DNA from: Tritrichomonas foetus
Taxonomy: Eukaryota > Parabasalia > Tritrichomonadida > Tritrichomonadidae
Assembly (NCBI GenBank): GCA_001839685.1
Contig: MLAK01000431.1
Span: forward strand, 51,728-115,727
DNA length: 64,000 nt
Direction of reading: 5' to 3'
In this document: positions 49,301-57,486 of the stretch, one piece after another
How positions within the stretch are numbered: position 1 is the stretch's first letter
How the letters are laid out: each line of letters begins with the position of its first letter
Notes under the pieces: model-generated
Database searches by the model: none
What the model saw: only the letters and a program-made list of their open reading frames with translations
What the model was told of the DNA's origin: nothing
Program-made: the position numbers and the translations under genes

Positions 49301-49344
49301 GTGTGAACTTTTATGGTGGAATTAAGGAAATTATTTCAAAATAG
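43339..49344 (+). CDS. Neurofibromin-like giant protein with Sec14-PH region
   Basis: 2001 residues from the ATG at 43339 (a TTG-started frame extends 20 codons further). Most is helical and HEAT-like. Residues about 1155-1260 follow the neurofibromin Sec14 module, and about 1265-1370 its PH-like module (LPFHISTCLYQIECLVNGKPG, then YIQIDIDGRTIMLETN). After these, FLALSLLDVPNYDSIVSETSLELFYLL matches the NF1 segment following the PH module. HILFWTGVPFLQSAFLSLRR (from about 1733) and SSFLERN match the NF1 C-terminal HEAT region. The RasGAP signatures (arginine finger, FLRFxxPA) are not visible where expected. It is probably a membrane-binding scaffold rather than an active GAP; that is inference. 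Confidence 0.65.
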   Translation: MENALVTKVVVDIILQVEGQIKAFNEIYQYSKQKNSCYSNYLFSQLPRYEWIKNILSISEINQEIIFDYFYEYASNSFDQIVQNPNNFCDWIRFSFYASILYLLPKQKYNIQFSSKYINFLLGKNEANTSQYFHKYCSIKNLFYGVDKFCDNLFIKYYNENKANCISNYCEIGKLLIFDDVGFKFFLDNAYTVYELLPSEQKTSFLQKFGNFLLDVFVNFPQMFEKCTGGAIQANLYIMINDVQQMFENNNADTLPIICPLLPLIKNEEAQNYAINILYDFKNRKQKTRECLKGFLSIYQNVLMTTKPNPTALEFVKNIKPILDDHIFKDANNQEIFTEKFIELFLPRYIALDLAYIKDGNIPISISYCIKNDDPTILIALIRGLILSFNGYPNQESKHLNFMVNIIFNIYNNSILENIFNQSVDRLHNLVFTLISGNSALTPDYQRNSSFLDLVSTERGFTFTLFFLITNELPIIGNFSSETIISFFILCYEVFDNPQRWFSNFSKIDCENMIKDISIGFIKMYKRLFIKNLTVLPYFDMLLLKFLNFVKVFYYEHKIALPNNFFELMETVILLVKMLTNEKNAEYLNEQLSELAMSMHIDFPYKWPLSDQSKEVIIIPTLKIAYILWIKASNQYSKSNNFAYNLEIYSPNKKEIVSIISFQSISMIVKFLCENSIYIEKINLLKYKISQPSLIFLRSLIEFISNEIKDDPGIFIDSISQLDKHSALTILKSILSKHAEYYIHPNCLLAVTSLTSEENKKYTPGSFDLYESIILSLLESINMDSKFKDPANKGFVVKVANLLTKIYSGYTKFNELPRLTIISIILNFAIITMNDSHQIFLPLIQPLPLLFKNFVISAENLSPCISQYENKIYIQKTLACIISTFCLITSASDEASLKDACQECLNNILKTNFSESWGIFSSSFFNVTDPFKKVILKAFISAIKSSPSIIETVSGFKIAQLFTDNFQKIIDNNKKSIRLYEMIIEEASFHNKLRSLFISMCSNYEKPNSVNNYFFIAFFKIAATQGFINSLSLHLFKMNVEKTISAFIPPIQFVYYWQLCAKITKQKPFDIIDKFFFRPVLSHPQLYNLDHKPLNQYIDTFINKIKNQKSIQFYLEMFINEKIDYFEVFPIPHDNTHKLKLFSHFMDEKPVAGNYVIDIDKVNPEIYRLIDSQCIVCIDQNTTKNEKWLFILEKLQEDLIPFINGCFAYLFSNIKKVTLYIDMRNPPPFYIHALETILVSKVNVVLTFIPFGVFKEIESQINKKLLGNLKLQSACESDDVILPFHISTCLYQIECLVNGKPGSINFFQEHIIILGFEQFRGSEYPVSTCFNNQKIKNIINHNKYIQIDIDGRTIMLETNYPKFIIEAIERSNGSLLGITKYSEFYNFDPKVVFLALSLLDVPNYDSIVSETSLELFYLLVSNEGKSWKKEMSLNSRNVLSLPLDGLIKVLQEKNLFESVALFLAPFISIISEKNMQTVASLLTIFLSTCKNETILSGICHHLITQFNDSSSNTKNDFQLLYIWSTTKSDLFTKIAIPQIAVYVESSVAQSQLIYCLSAKNKVAVNECLIETLIFNDLTRFKVYKSLFTSGLYSIFPSVQFLGKDSKIVFLSLLAALSAPKSIAQPFVVSLHSFLQLKGISTPCELSHFEPESTNILLSSQKIFESLSTDLQNEVSLLFSSLTPENNPDVWYLKPNIATFDILNAMTESIVPEVNLKKLVYCLASLEARKCEHILFWTGVPFLQSAFLSLRRLSINIVGSSFLERNISDPLGEISATLKLGKNLKNVVKMYGSDLDVDFENELSSSLAENLLVSIIDVSTRNDTIKLIKSICNAYMNNPETVLEFIILLIAFSNQFTGDCLKHFNKCGTTSPTSLIKATIAKKSYREVIWIVKFLVWGISQASIEHKFSVLSSCLLEVLRIRADVASAMKSSLMQKMVELVDSKEGKDQEAVAQIAAVVCAQKPTKGKQIPLSLPFPKVLEDMHVYSYCVNFYGGIKEIISK

Positions 49345-50411
49345 AACTATTTTCAATCTTCTTTTGTTTATTAAATATATTTTTCGCTGTGGCAATTTTA
49401 CATTAATTTTTCGAATATTTGATATGCATTTTCTTTATTGTTATTGATAAAGATGCTATTCCTATAATTTATCGTTGTTATTGAGATGGTTTGGATGGAA
49501 CGAAAAAACGAAAAAAGAACTGAAAAATTGAGTTGATTTTTATCGTTTCCCACTCAAACTTGTTCGAACAAAAATTCAGATATCTTCTTGAAAATTCTTT
49601 TTTTCATGTTTATATTACAGGAATTATTATTCTTTCATTTACTTTAAATAATCCGAAAAAAAGTGTCTTTTATGGTAATAAATTATTCGTCTGAGGAAAA
49701 GTCATCAATACTACCTATCAAAATTTAAATGTAAAAAGCTATTTATTTTATTTAGAATTTAGAATTTTCTGTCAAATTCCTTTTTTCATTTGGATTTCAA
49801 TCTTTACATGTCATCATAAATGTGATGAATATGATTAACGCGTTATTGTTTGTAATGCATATAATAATTACCTATGTATTTGTGATTTAGATTGATAACA
49901 ACACGAAAAATCAAATTTTTAGGACATTATTTCCATTTATCATGTTCTTCTCGATGAATTCAATTTTGAATTCAATTCAATATTGAGAGTATTTTATGAA
50001 ATTTTCAAATGTTCTTGACAAAAGAGAATTTGAATAATCAAGTTGAATTCAACGAAAAGAACATGAGAGATTTGTCAAGGCGACATTTCAGAAAAATTTA
50101 AGTCATTTCACAAAAATAATGACTTTTAAATTGTTGATTTTCCATAATTATCTATCTTTTGAATGCTCATATGCTAGTGATCAGGAGGTAAATTCATGAC
50201 CGATTAACTGAAACACAGAAAGAAAATTCAATGAAATATATTCAAATATTTCTATGAAAAAATTCAATTTAAAGGATTGAAACAACCCTTTCGAATTTTT
50301 GTAATAAAAATATTAACGAAAATTGTTAAAAAGTTTAACCATAATATTATATCATTTCTCCAGAATGACCTTATTTTGCTGTTTGTAAATCAAATAACTA
50401 AATTCCTATTA
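49345..50411. other. AT-rich intergenic region with an inverted repeat
   Basis: About 1.07 kb upstream of the CAMK-like kinase. It holds the imperfect inverted repeat at 49941-50065; otherwise nothing was recognised. Confidence 0.5.
49941..50065. repeat. Imperfect inverted repeat with 23-bp arms
   Basis: 49941-49963 (starts CATGTTCTTCTCGATG) matches the reverse complement of 50043-50065 with two mismatches. The 79-bp centre is itself partly self-complementary. No flanking target duplication is evident, so it is a hairpin or a decayed small element. Confidence 0.7.
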
Positions 50412-51752
50412 ATGGAGAAAAATTATTCAAAAAAATTGAATGCTATATACAATATTTGTGAAACTTCTCAAAAAGTTATTGAATGTCCGCTAATCGCATA
50501 TAAAATGCTATCTATTTTGGTACCATCATTCATTGGTAAATATTCATTTCGTGGTACAATTGGTTCAGGTGCATTTTCAGTCGTAAAGCTCGCTTTCAAC
50601 AACGAAACTTCTGAGTTTTTGGCATGCAAAATTGTTCCCCGCTCGCGCATTTGTGATGGAAATTTGGAATCTCGATTCGAATCAGAAATTCGAATTAATC
50701 AACAAATGCATCATCCAGGTATCGTCCAAATTGTTGATTTACTTCGAGATAATATGAATTATTATATATTTCTAGAATTATGCCCAAATGGCGAACTTTT
50801 TCATTATATTGTTAATAAAAAGAGTTTAGATGAAAAAGAAGCAGCAACTTTTGTTTCTCAGATTCTCGAGGCAATTAATTACGTTCATCAACAAGGAGTT
50901 GCACATCGTGATTTAAAACCAGAAAATATACTCCTTGATTCTTCATGGCAAATCAAAATATCTGATTTTGGGTTATCAAAATTTGTTGGAAACAGTGGAA
51001 TTGTTAGTACCCCTTGTGGATCTCCTTGTTATATTTCACCAGAGTGTCTTACAGGGAAAGATTATGATGGAAGAGCATCTGATAATTGGAGTATTGGTGT
51101 CATTGTGTTTGTAATGGTCACTGGACAGATTCCCTGGACCAAAAGAAATCATACACAGTTATTTGAGCAAATTAAAAGTGGTGAATATACCATACCATCA
51201 CATTTAAGTGATGAGTGTCGGAATTTTATTCGAGGATTGATGGAGGTTGATGCAAGTAAAAGAACAACAATTTCAGAAGCTTTAAAACATCCTTGGATAA
51301 CAAAAAATGCTGATAAAAACACCAAAGGAAAAGAAGATCAAAATCGGCTTTCGATGAAAATTATTTCGTTAAAAACAATTGATAAATTTTTCGAAAATAA
51401 TAGCTCCACGTTTATTGATGTTGACTCACTGAATTTTTCAAATAACACACTATCAGCAGATGGAGATGTTCTTCGAAGAGAGAAAACTCAAAGCAATATG
51501 GATTTTGGAACAATGATTAAAGCAATTGAAGAGCCAAACACAATATTTCCAAATATGATGACGAAAAATAGAAGATATATGATGGTGCGTCCAATTTTGA
51601 ACAATACTAAGCCTTCTGCTTACACACCGCCTCCAATAATTGTTAAACCAAATGTTTTAACAAATTCTTCGAGGAAATCATCAATTCATTCTCAAAAAAT
51701 GAATGATAACGTTATGAAAATGAGATTGCCTACAAGCTATTTGATTGATTAA
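50412..51752 (+). CDS. CAMK/SNF1-like serine-threonine kinase
   Basis: A 446-residue protein from the ATG at 50412. The frame opens with TTG at 50277, and a later ATG at 50505 would still keep the kinase domain. The catalytic domain starts at about residue 42 with GTIGSGAFSVVKLAF; FLACKIVPR supplies the lysine, then HRDLKPENILL, DFGLSKF, and CGSPCYISPE (APE-equivalent SPE). The GSPCYISPECLTGKDYDG activation segment fits the CAMK group, to which SNF1, MARK and CaMK belong. The 130-residue tail is Ser/Thr-rich without a visible calmodulin-binding or UBA segment. All catalytic residues are present, so activity is likely. Confidence 0.88.
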   Translation: MEKNYSKKLNAIYNICETSQKVIECPLIAYKMLSILVPSFIGKYSFRGTIGSGAFSVVKLAFNNETSEFLACKIVPRSRICDGNLESRFESEIRINQQMHHPGIVQIVDLLRDNMNYYIFLELCPNGELFHYIVNKKSLDEKEAATFVSQILEAINYVHQQGVAHRDLKPENILLDSSWQIKISDFGLSKFVGNSGIVSTPCGSPCYISPECLTGKDYDGRASDNWSIGVIVFVMVTGQIPWTKRNHTQLFEQIKSGEYTIPSHLSDECRNFIRGLMEVDASKRTTISEALKHPWITKNADKNTKGKEDQNRLSMKIISLKTIDKFFENNSSTFIDVDSLNFSNNTLSADGDVLRREKTQSNMDFGTMIKAIEEPNTIFPNMMTKNRRYMMVRPILNNTKPSAYTPPPIIVKPNVLTNSSRKSSIHSQKMNDNVMKMRLPTSYLID

Positions 51753-51823
51753 TCAAAATGTAAATTTTCCATGATACTCCCTGTTCTCCATGAAATAAAT
51801 GATAAATATATGATATGATTAAT

Positions 51824-51871
51824 ATATTATATGATAAATATATTATATGAAAAATATATTATATGATAAAT
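51824..51871. repeat. 16-bp AT-rich tandem repeat, three copies
   Basis: ATATTATATGATAAAT at 51824-51839, 51840-51855 (one change) and 51856-51871, within further similar AT sequence. Confidence 0.75.
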
Positions 51872-52371
51872 ATATGATAAATATTTGATATATATGTTAA
51901 ATATGTGCTATAAAATCAAAGTCATGATTCACTAGCAGTTAGAGGTGATGTATAAATTAATAGAACTTAGATTTAGATGTTTTATTAAGATGTTGAAAAA
52001 AGCTATTGATTATACTTATTTCTTTTATCTGTGATATTCTCTTTTTTCTAGAAATATGAGATAAGAAAAAAGGCTACAGCCTTTGGAATGTCATCAACGG
52101 TTGGGATAGATTCATTTTTATGCATTCATCAGAGTATGCAATCAAATAACGGGATTTATTGCATTATTGTTTTCTCTGGGAAAAATATAAAAATTTATCA
52201 TCTTTAAAGGAAATCGAAATTTTATTTGTGGTATCAATTTTATAAATCATAGACCCATTGGAATGGTGATCATTTTTATTTGCATCTGTAAAAATAATAC
52301 ATTGATTTTTTTCACATAGTCTGTTTGAAAATTTCAAATTGAAATCTCAGGGAAATCAGTTCATCAATAAT

Positions 52372-52382
52372 AAACGGTCACT
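52372..52382 (+). promoter_or_regulatory. AAACGGTCACT motif
   Basis: One base different from the motif at 52569-52579 and from that before the MIT kinase; same strand as the downstream gene. Confidence 0.3.
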
Positions 52383-52568
52383 CAAATCCCAAGAAATACC
52401 GCTAAATTCATATTTTCGTTTTGTTAAAATGAATTTATTAAGGTTTGTTAGTTTCGTGGCATCAATATAACTAATTTTTTTTATAGAGGTAGACATACGA
52501 TATTGTCAATGGTGAAAATACCATCATCTGAAAAAGATCACTGTAAGAATCAGGAAGGAACTTTAAAT

Positions 52569-52579
52569 AAACGGTCGCT
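52569..52579 (+). promoter_or_regulatory. AAACGGTCGCT motif before the Tup1-like ATG
   Basis: Lies 88 bp before the ATG. Identical over 11 bp to 10541-10551 (minus strand), in the same orientation relative to its gene. The AACGG core is Myb-like. Confidence 0.35.
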
Positions 52580-52666
52580 GATGATAGTATTCAAAAAGTT
52601 TGTGATTTAAATTCAATCTTCATAAATAAAAAACTTGCATCTCAAGTTTCCCACATATATTTTTCA

Positions 52667-54292
52667 ATGAAACCAGATAGAGATGCAACTGAAAAAACCA
52701 TTCAAGTTGCTGATGATTTGGTTCTACAGACAGATTCGATTTTAGAGTCGTTTGCGAAATTACAAGAAGAGATCGCCAGATTACAGAGTCTAAAGAATCA
52801 ATATCAAATTTATCTACAGCTTTTTAATGACGATAGAATTCTCCTTCAGGACATGTACCAAAGCATGCGTAGGATCCTATCCGATCGCGCTAATACCAAT
52901 TATCCAAGTGAGGTCGTTAAACAAGGTACGCCGAAGAACAACGATGGAAAACCGCTTCCCTACGCACTTTTTCACACAACAATCAAATGGGAAATTGATA
53001 TCCAAAATCCATTTTTCAATAAGGATCATTTAAGGCTCCGATATGCCCTCAATGCAAACTCAGTTATCTGCACAATCACTTTTAATTCAACCGGCGAGCT
53101 TTACGCGTTTGCAGATGGGCGAACAATATTTTTAGTTAATTCACAAGACGGCTCACTCCTTCAAACTTTTCATATCCCCCAATCTCTCGACCAAAAAGAG
53201 ATGCAAACGAGAGCGTTGTTATTTTCCAAGGATTCAAAATATTTGGTTTCAAATGGCTCCGATAATTTAATTTATATTTATGAAACTGCAACAGGGAAAG
53301 AGCATGCCGTTTTAGAAGGGCATTCAGATATAGCCTCGAGTTTCCTCTTTTCTCCTGACTCACAACAATTAATTAGTGCAGGATTCGATGGGAAAATTAT
53401 TATTTGGGATCTGAAAACAAAAACTGCATTAAAAGTCATCAATCATAATAATCCTAGCTCTGACACATCAAACAATACTGATAACAGCAATATAAATAAT
53501 TCTCTTTTATCAAATAACCTCAATAATACTAAGAAAAATAATATAAATAATAATACGATAAATAATAATAATAATAATACGATAAATAATAATAATAATA
53601 ATATTACGATAAATAATAATAATAATAATACGATAAATAATACAATAAATAATAACAATAATACTATAAGTAATAATAATAATAATAATAATAATTCCAC
53701 AAATAATCAAAATAACAACCAAGCGAATAGTTTTATTAATAATATACAACAAAATAATCAAAATATTAATTTGCAGAATGATTTTCGTGATCGCGAAGCT
53801 TTAATTAATGACATAGTTTTTGGCATAGATGATGAAATCATCCTTGTTGGTTTCATGAGTGGTAAAGTTGGAATCTATGAACCGACATTTAGTCAAGAAA
53901 TGAACGAATTTCGTGCACATCATATGCCATTACTCGGGCTGACGAGCTCCAGGAAGTCAGGACTGATATGTACAGCATCGCAGGACAATACTTTGAAGGT
54001 TTGGAGTTTAAGAGGTGTAGCTTCATGCAAACATACCTTAATTAGCCACACAAAATATGTTTTAACTAGTGCCTTCTCACCAAACAGCAGGTACCTCTTT
54101 TCTGGATCAAAAGACGAAAGCATGAAAATGTGGAATGTTAAAACTGGTGAATTAGAATGCACAATTAATGCACACCAAAACACAGTATTCAGAATTGATC
54201 ATCATCCGACAGAAAATTCTTTTCTATCTTGTGGAGGTGATGGTTTGATTTGTTTCTGGGAATATGATGTACCAGAAGAACAGAAAAAATAG
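52667..54292 (+). CDS. Tup1-like WD40 corepressor with Asn-rich insert
   Basis: A 541-residue protein. Residues 1-75 form a coiled coil (LVLQTDSILESFAKLQEEIARLQSLKNQ), where Tup1 tetramerises. WD40 repeats follow: NSVICTITFNSTGELYAF, TRALLFSKDSKYLVSNGSD, FSPDSQQLISAGFDGKIIIWDLK, ENTL-type TASQDNTLKVWSLRG, FSPNSRYLFSGSKDESMKMW, and a final FLSCGGDGLICFWEY. The openings of the first, second and last blades resemble yeast Tup1 most closely. An Asn-rich insert at about 285-370, encoded by AAT repeats, splits the propeller. A nuclear repressor role is inference; other coiled-coil WD proteins are possible. Confidence 0.65.
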   Translation: MKPDRDATEKTIQVADDLVLQTDSILESFAKLQEEIARLQSLKNQYQIYLQLFNDDRILLQDMYQSMRRILSDRANTNYPSEVVKQGTPKNNDGKPLPYALFHTTIKWEIDIQNPFFNKDHLRLRYALNANSVICTITFNSTGELYAFADGRTIFLVNSQDGSLLQTFHIPQSLDQKEMQTRALLFSKDSKYLVSNGSDNLIYIYETATGKEHAVLEGHSDIASSFLFSPDSQQLISAGFDGKIIIWDLKTKTALKVINHNNPSSDTSNNTDNSNINNSLLSNNLNNTKKNNINNNTINNNNNNTINNNNNNITINNNNNNTINNTINNNNNTISNNNNNNNNSTNNQNNNQANSFINNIQQNNQNINLQNDFRDREALINDIVFGIDDEIILVGFMSGKVGIYEPTFSQEMNEFRAHHMPLLGLTSSRKSGLICTASQDNTLKVWSLRGVASCKHTLISHTKYVLTSAFSPNSRYLFSGSKDESMKMWNVKTGELECTINAHQNTVFRIDHHPTENSFLSCGGDGLICFWEYDVPEEQKK

Positions 54293-54362
54293 ACGATTTT
54301 TTATTTTATTTGTATTTGTTGTTGTTTTCTATTTTTAAAATAAACTATGTGTTTATGTTTTC

Positions 54363-54364
<2 letters not shown>

Positions 54365-54428
<64 letters not shown>
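54365..54428. repeat. Homopolymer of 64 T
   Basis: Uninterrupted T run 72 bp after the Tup1-like stop codon. The exact length may be a sequencing artefact. Confidence 0.85.
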
Positions 54429-54433
<5 letters not shown>

Positions 54434-55204
54434 CTACTTTTGTGTTTGTTCTCTTTATATATGCTTCTGTCGTTTTCTTTTTAAATTTTTTTGTTTTACT
54501 GAGTCAGAAAGCGAATATAATTGTGTTGACAAATTTTTCTGTGGAAGGAAGAAAAAAAAAAATCATATTTTTCATCGTTTTCTCAAAAGTGTTATTTCGT
54601 GAAGGCATGTACTGTGTTGAGGAAAGTGTTAAATGGCCGAAATTTCAGTAAACAGAGATAATGTGAACTTTAAATTAAGTCCACATCAACTTCCACATGG
54701 GCCATTTTATATGCATTTGAAAGACAATCTTTTCATTGTCAATGGGCAAAAATAGCACACAAGAAGATTTATTACCGATATATTATCACTTGATGTGTGC
54801 AATCTCCACTATTTTGACGAGTCTATATATTATATAGAACCTAAGAATAATTTTAAAATGGTATTAAATATCATTCATTATAACAATCAAGTTGAATGAT
54901 TTCATTTATAAAAAACAGTTGTTTAAAGGATTTTTTAATTATGTGTAGCAAATATGCAATGGGAATCAATTTGATCAAGGGTTGAATTATATAACCACAT
55001 CATCTTCCCCTCAAAATATCAATAAAAGAACTGGCAAGCCTTATTGACAAACATGTCAATTATATATATATATATAACTTTTACTTCAGTCATGATTTAA
55101 TTACATATCGCGCAGTCAATAAATAAAAAAATCAATGAATTTGCTTCTATTTCAGAAATTACACTCTTTATCTAAATGCATACAAACTACAAACATTTGA
55201 TTGT

Positions 55205-55480
55205 CATCATGATCACCATTTAAAAAGTTGGAAACTTGAAATATCAAGTAATGGAAACAAATGGGATATTTTTATTCGATGGAATAATGAAGTTTTATGT
55301 GAGACAAATAAAAATGCAGCTTTTAGAATAAAAAGTGAGAAGCAGACAATTTCTTGTTTTGTTAGATTAAGTCAAGAGGGGCCAAATTGATGTGATGAAA
55401 ATGATACTCAAGTTTTGAGATCAAATGAATTTAATGGCGAGCATATGTCATCACTATCAGAAAATTACGAATATTATATT
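55205..55480 (+). pseudogene. Remnant of a discoidin (F5/8 type C)-like domain
   Basis: Reading from 55205 gives HHDHHLKSWKLEISSNGNKW and, a little later, FVRLSQEGPN, then an in-frame TGA at 55388. After the stop the same frame continues with RSNEFNG. This follows the trichomonad pattern HLKSWxLEGSNDGxxW ... FxxIRLxQTGxN ... xIEFFG of F5/8-like domains found in large BTB/ankyrin proteins. There is no start codon, the N-terminal partner domain is missing and the frame is broken, so I call it a pseudogene fragment. Confidence 0.5.
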
Positions 55481-55654
55481 TGAAACGAAATAGTATTTCG
55501 TAAGAAATACTTTATCGAATTTTGTTCAAGAAATATATTCAAAATGTAATATATTTTCATCTAATTTCAATAAAACATACCCAAAATTTCATGAGCGGTT
55601 CAAATAAATGTAGAAATTTTCTGATATAGTTGAATTTTTCCGAGACTGTATATA

Positions 55655-55659
55655 TCATT
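55655..55659 (+). promoter_or_regulatory. Inr-like TCATT before the TTLL gene
   Basis: TCATT with its A 13 bp before the ATG at 55670, the distance usual for trichomonad initiators. Confidence 0.35.
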
Positions 55660-55669
55660 GAAATTAGAA

Positions 55670-56923
55670 ATGCACAATGCAAGTTGTCTGCATGCAGATG
55701 AGAGCCATATTAAATATGATTCGGTTAAAGAAGCGATGGATAATGCAGGAGTTATATTAAAACCAAACAATAGAACTTCTGTATTAGTGTGGTATGATTC
55801 TTTGACAGATAACCCGAAAATTTTTGAAATTTCTCCATGGCAAGTTATAAATCGTATTCCATGCATAAATACATTGTGTAGAAAAGTTCCTTTTGCTTTT
55901 GTTATTCAAAAGATACAAAAATTCTATCCTGAACTTTATTCATTTGTTCCTAAGACTTTTGTTCTTCCTAATCAAAGTGATGACTTTATTAATACACAAC
56001 AGCATGATGGCTTTTCATATATTATAAAACCAAACGCAGGATCATTGGGAAAAGGCATTTCTATAATTGAACCAAAACAAAGTGATTTTTCTCTTCCTGA
56101 TCAGTGGGATGTCGCTCAACAATATATTGAAGGTCTACATCTTGACAATACAAAATTTGATTTACGTGTTTATGTTTTAGTGGCTTCAATTAGACCACTC
56201 AGAATTTATGTTTATAGAGATGGAATAGCTCGATTTTGTTCTGAAGATGCAACTCATAATTCACCATATTCAAAGTTAACAAATGTCACTTTGAATAACC
56301 AAAACACAACAACTGAAATAAGTAAAATATCTAGATTAATTTCTGATGTATTTCCAATTTTGGAAGATAAAGGAGTAAATATTGAAGAACTATGGAAATC
56401 AATTGATGATGTAGTAACTTTATCGATTTTTTCAGCATATGGCTATCTATCATCAGCAGAGAGGGTTTATTGTCCATCAACAACTTATCCGCGATGTTTT
56501 CAAATATTAGGATTTGATATTTTATTGGATCGTGATTTAAAACCACACGTTCTTGAAATTAATTATAGACCAAGTCTTGACTTTTATCGTGGAAAAGAAA
56601 GACGAATGAAAGTGGCAATGATCAGAGATGCCATTTTACTTGGAGCTCCCCTTTCGCAAATTCAAACAATTATTAATTCACGAAAATGGTCTTGGGGAAG
56701 GTCAACATGGTTATCATATATTTCGATTAATAAAGATATTTCCAATAATATTATGTTGATCAGAGACAATACTGAGAAAACTTCTGGGTTTGCTTTAGTG
56801 TGGCCTTCAAAAGATACTCGAAAAGAAGCTTGGAAAGATGTATTACAAAAAGTGCTAACTATATCAAATGATCCACTTCCATCATTTTTTCCATCAGAGA
56901 AAGTGGCAGGAGGAGAAGCATAG
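55670..56923 (+). CDS. Tubulin tyrosine ligase-like (TTLL) glutamylase
   Basis: A 417-residue protein from the ATG at 55670 (the frame opens four codons earlier with TTG). TTLL enzymes add glutamate, glycine or tyrosine to tubulin tails using an ATP-grasp fold. The ATP-binding lysine lies in YIIKPNAGSLGKGISII; the next motif is FDLRVYVLVASIRPLRIYVY. The metal-binding end is GFDILLDRDLKPHVLEINYR followed by PSL. Length fits a bare TTL core without extra microtubule-binding extension. The residues visible do not decide between initiating and elongating glutamylase. Flagella are the likely site of action in this kind of cell (inference). Confidence 0.88.
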   Translation: MHNASCLHADESHIKYDSVKEAMDNAGVILKPNNRTSVLVWYDSLTDNPKIFEISPWQVINRIPCINTLCRKVPFAFVIQKIQKFYPELYSFVPKTFVLPNQSDDFINTQQHDGFSYIIKPNAGSLGKGISIIEPKQSDFSLPDQWDVAQQYIEGLHLDNTKFDLRVYVLVASIRPLRIYVYRDGIARFCSEDATHNSPYSKLTNVTLNNQNTTTEISKISRLISDVFPILEDKGVNIEELWKSIDDVVTLSIFSAYGYLSSAERVYCPSTTYPRCFQILGFDILLDRDLKPHVLEINYRPSLDFYRGKERRMKVAMIRDAILLGAPLSQIQTIINSRKWSWGRSTWLSYISINKDISNNIMLIRDNTEKTSGFALVWPSKDTRKEAWKDVLQKVLTISNDPLPSFFPSEKVAGGEA

Positions 56924-57486
56924 ATTTAATAATTCTATATGCTATTGTTTTTATAAAATTTGTCTTCGAAAATTCTATTATATTAATTCCATTATATTTT
57001 TCCATCCATTAATTTATTTTTCATGAATCAACAATTTTCACCATAATTGGGGTGAAATTTAATTAAATAAAATCATTCAACAGTTGAGTGATTCGACTTA
57101 AAGAGTTGATCAGTGATTTCACTTTATGTAAAATGATGAATATATTTCCAAGTCAATTATTTATTTGTGTACGTTTAAAAATTAATATTTTTAAAGTGTT
57201 ATATCTCGGCACAGTTATGATGATTTTAATATATCTTTATTATTATATTCTTATTACATGAGGTTAATACAATTTATCACTATTAAATATGAAAAGAGTC
57301 AATTTTGACATCGATATGATGCTTACCAAATCGACCAACTAAACACATTTTTTTCAAAAGATTCATAAGTCATTATACAGAAATATCAAAGAAATTTGAA
57401 AGAAATTGAATATAATTGTAAACCTAAAATTGAAAGGAAGTTGTATGAAAATAGACAAAAAAAATTGAAATAGAGTAAAAAACTTC
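56924..57486. other. AT-rich intergenic region
   Basis: 563 bp between same-strand genes; the downstream ATG sits inside CTTCATG. Nothing else was recognised. Confidence 0.5.

Larger units (their letters stand above)
51753..52666. other. Intergenic region upstream of the Tup1-like gene
   Basis: 914 bp. It contains three 16-bp tandem units (51824-51871), two AAACGGTC[A/G]CT motifs, and CAACGGTTGGG near 52095. The rest is AT-rich. Confidence 0.5.
54293..55669. other. Intergenic region with poly-T tract and a gene remnant
   Basis: About 1.4 kb. It holds 64 consecutive T (54365-54428), further T-rich sequence, and the decayed discoidin-type domain at 55205-55480. A short TA repeat lies near 55060. 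Confidence 0.6.

Noticed and set aside
53443..53761. Minus-strand Leu/Ile-rich frames opposite the Asn run
   Set aside because: They are shadows of AAT repeats in the Tup1-like gene.
54310..54651. Plus-strand 113-codon frame with a long Phe run
   Set aside because: It is produced by the 64-T homopolymer; no protein signal.
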